This document shows positions 39,801 to 42,800 of a stretch of DNA of 64,000 nt, one piece after another. The notes under the pieces were generated by a model that saw only the letters and a program-made list of their open reading frames with translations, was not told the origin of the DNA and made no database searches. Every line of letters starts with the position of its first letter. Positions within the stretch are counted from its first letter, which is position 1. Source of the DNA: Patiria miniata (Eukaryota; Echinodermata; Asteroidea; Valvatida; Asterinidae); NCBI RefSeq assembly GCF_015706575.1, contig NW_024037064.1, positions 11,881,606 to 11,945,605 of the forward strand. Direction: 5' to 3'. Both the position numbers and the translations under genes were made by a program.

Positions 39801-42800
39801 GGAGAGGAATAGAAGCTTTGCAAAACTACAGGTTGAGTCCAAAAAAGCGGAACCCAAACCCCCAAAAAATATATTTCATATTTAAAAAAATATGTAGCAC
39901 CAAAAATAATAATGACTGGAAAGCCAATTTCATACATGTAAACTACTTTTCGATTAAAGAAATACTGAAATTGCTTAATCCGTTCAAAGTATGTTATCAG
40001 TTAAACGGAATGACCTTCAAACCTCTTTCGTCAAAAAATGCGATTTCAAGAATCGTCGTCACAATTGTCACAATTCGTCGTCACAATTCAAACATCACCA
40101 GCGATAAAACCTCAGTTTGAAAGATAAAAATATTCAGCAAAGAACTTTTGAAGGCCCGTCTTTAAAAAAAGTTGATTTTATAAATCATATTGTTAGCCTA
40201 ACAGGGTTGTTAATAAAGATATTGTGTACAACAGTTGTTGACAGTTGTTGAAACAAGTATTCTGTGTCATTTTCTTTGTTGTTCCAAACAGTCAGAACAC
40301 ACAATATTTTTTCTTTGAACAGATTGAGCAATTTCAGTACTTTTGTCATCTAAAAGTAGTTTATGAAATTGGCTTTCCAGTCATGATTATTTTTGGTGCT
40401 ACATATTTTTTTGAACATGAAATATATTTTTTGGGGTTTGGGTTCCGCTGTTTTTGACTCGCCCTGCACAGTTATAATTCAAAAGGGCCGAAGTTGCAAA
40501 TCAAACAAAGCCAGAAACATAATACCCAATATAATTCACCATAAATTACTGGTGTACTCCAGCTTTTAATCAAATTCAAATGTGTCTCATTCAATAGTGC
40601 TCTATCTGCGAAGAGCTGTTCATTGGTCAACCCACAGACGGCCACCAGTGTTATCGCCAGATGCACGTAGATCAGGACACCTGCTTTGATCCAGAGACCC
40701 AAACAAGTAAGTCTTGAGATCCAAAAAGTCTGATTAATGTGAGATGAGGTCTTGATAAAATATATTAAACCTCCAATAAACCTCCAATAGCAGCTAACTT
40801 CACAAAGGTTTAACCCTAACTCCCTAGGCCTTTTAGCTAGGATGTAGCCCCAATCCTCCAAACTCCTCCAATTGGCCTCATGGAAAATAGCATATAGCCT
40901 CAATCCTGTAAATTCCTCCATTATTTCTTGAATATGGTCCATGGAGGGGTGACCACTGCCTGAATCCTGCAAAATCCTGCGGCAGTGACTGTCAATATGT
41001 TGAGGCTTGGCCAGTGACAATCTAGAGCAGTACGGAGGATTTCAAGCATAATCCAGGCCTATATTTATGCATGGCTGAGCAAAAACAACACAAGGTCCAG
41101 CCCAAGACCTCAACAAAGTGCATCCTATGCAATCAGTAACGCACTTTTGCCACGTAGCCTCAATCCTCCAAATTCCTCCACTTTGGCAAAGAGGATTTTG
41201 AAGGATTCAGGGCAGTGAACCAGGGCAGTGAACCAATTAGACCAAAACCCAATATCAAAATGTGTTTTCTTATTCCTTTCCATCCTAACCCAACACCAAC
41301 CTTGTGACAGATTGCCCGTTAGACTCAGTCCCCCTCCTCTTCGGTCGCACCTCCTTCTTCGTCGTCCAGCCAAAATTCACAAACCTGGACATCCGGCTTA
41401 CCATCGACGTAACAGCCGGTGCATTAGATGTCTACATCACCTACAGCTACGAGTTCTTCCGCGTGGTCAGCAACCAGACCACAGGTGCGCAGAGCATCGT
41501 GCTGGACGATGCCAACTTGTATGAGGAGGTGTACCGCGACAGACGGCGCGTGGACTGGCAACGGGAACGGCGGAACGTGCCACAGGAGCTGGATGCCTCG
41601 GCAGGAGAACAGGTACTGTGTAGTCTTCAAAAATGCTTGTTCCAGTTTATTCAGTCCAGTCTATGCCAAAAATGCTGTACGCCACATGCAAAACCTATGC
41701 ACTCCATGAACTGTTTTATGACCAACGTTTTATATAGTTTAAATATCTTGGAGGAGGATAATGACAGCATTTTCGACTGTTATTTGTGTATGATTTTTGT
41801 TCACGAAACAGTTGTTGAATCACCTCCGCCCACAATCTTGAAAATTGTTTTGGCAGACTTTCTTAGTAATTAACCGATCACCGTTCACGAGTTAGCCACG
41901 CCCCTTAAACAACCCGATGGCGTTTTATACGTTCAGTTTTGTTACTCTCAGCTTTTGTGCGTTCCACTTCCATTTATATATCATATAATTGGACTATATT
42001 TCACAAGCTACGTTGACATGATTCTATCGCGATAGGTTAATTGTGTGGCACCTCTGAAAATTCTGTCACAAGTAAAAAGCCATTCATGTACCTGAAACAC
42101 AGATCTGTGGGTGTCTTGTATCAACCTTGATAAGTTATGCAATTACAGGCTCTGCGATGATCACGATTTGGTAGTAAAATAGTTCCTTTTCAGTCGATAC
42201 ACCACAACATTGCTACCTAAAATGATGGCGCAAGTTACGCCATAATTTGTTGTGTAAGTCACTGACTTGCACACTGTGAAAGGAAAGTAAGTACGCAATA
42301 AATTGTGGCACAAGTGAAGTTAAGCCATTGCGCAAATTTCCATGAAAGCAGCTGCAAGACATTTGTGCAGAACTTATCTTAGGTGAGCGTGTTGGTGACT
42401 TTTGTCATTCTGTCATTTTGTCATTTGTTATAATCCACTCAGTGATGTCATTTATACCTGGACGGGCTCTGGCATTCTTCGATAAAGACTTTTCAAACAT
42501 TTTTAAAGCTTAATAATAAATGTTCTATTATCGACATGTATGTAATGCTATTCCTTGTTCCGATGTCCTCAGTTGAGACCTTGAAAGAAGTGTTGCAGGT
42601 TGATGTCCTCGGTCATGTTCTTCTAAAAATGTGACATTTTCATGTCTGAACAAGCATTTAAGTCATCAGTTCATCAATCTAGGATAATTTTTGTAGGGTT
42701 TGACATCCTCATTGTTATTCTCTTTTTAAGAGGTGGTTATCTTATGTAGATCTTGGCAATAGTTGAGGCATCTTGAATTTGAATTCACATTTCAAAAATT

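Noticed and set aside
40472-41020. 182-codon open frame on the - strand
   Set aside because: Overlaps MEGF8 exon 29 in antisense and runs into a MITE; no domain recognised.
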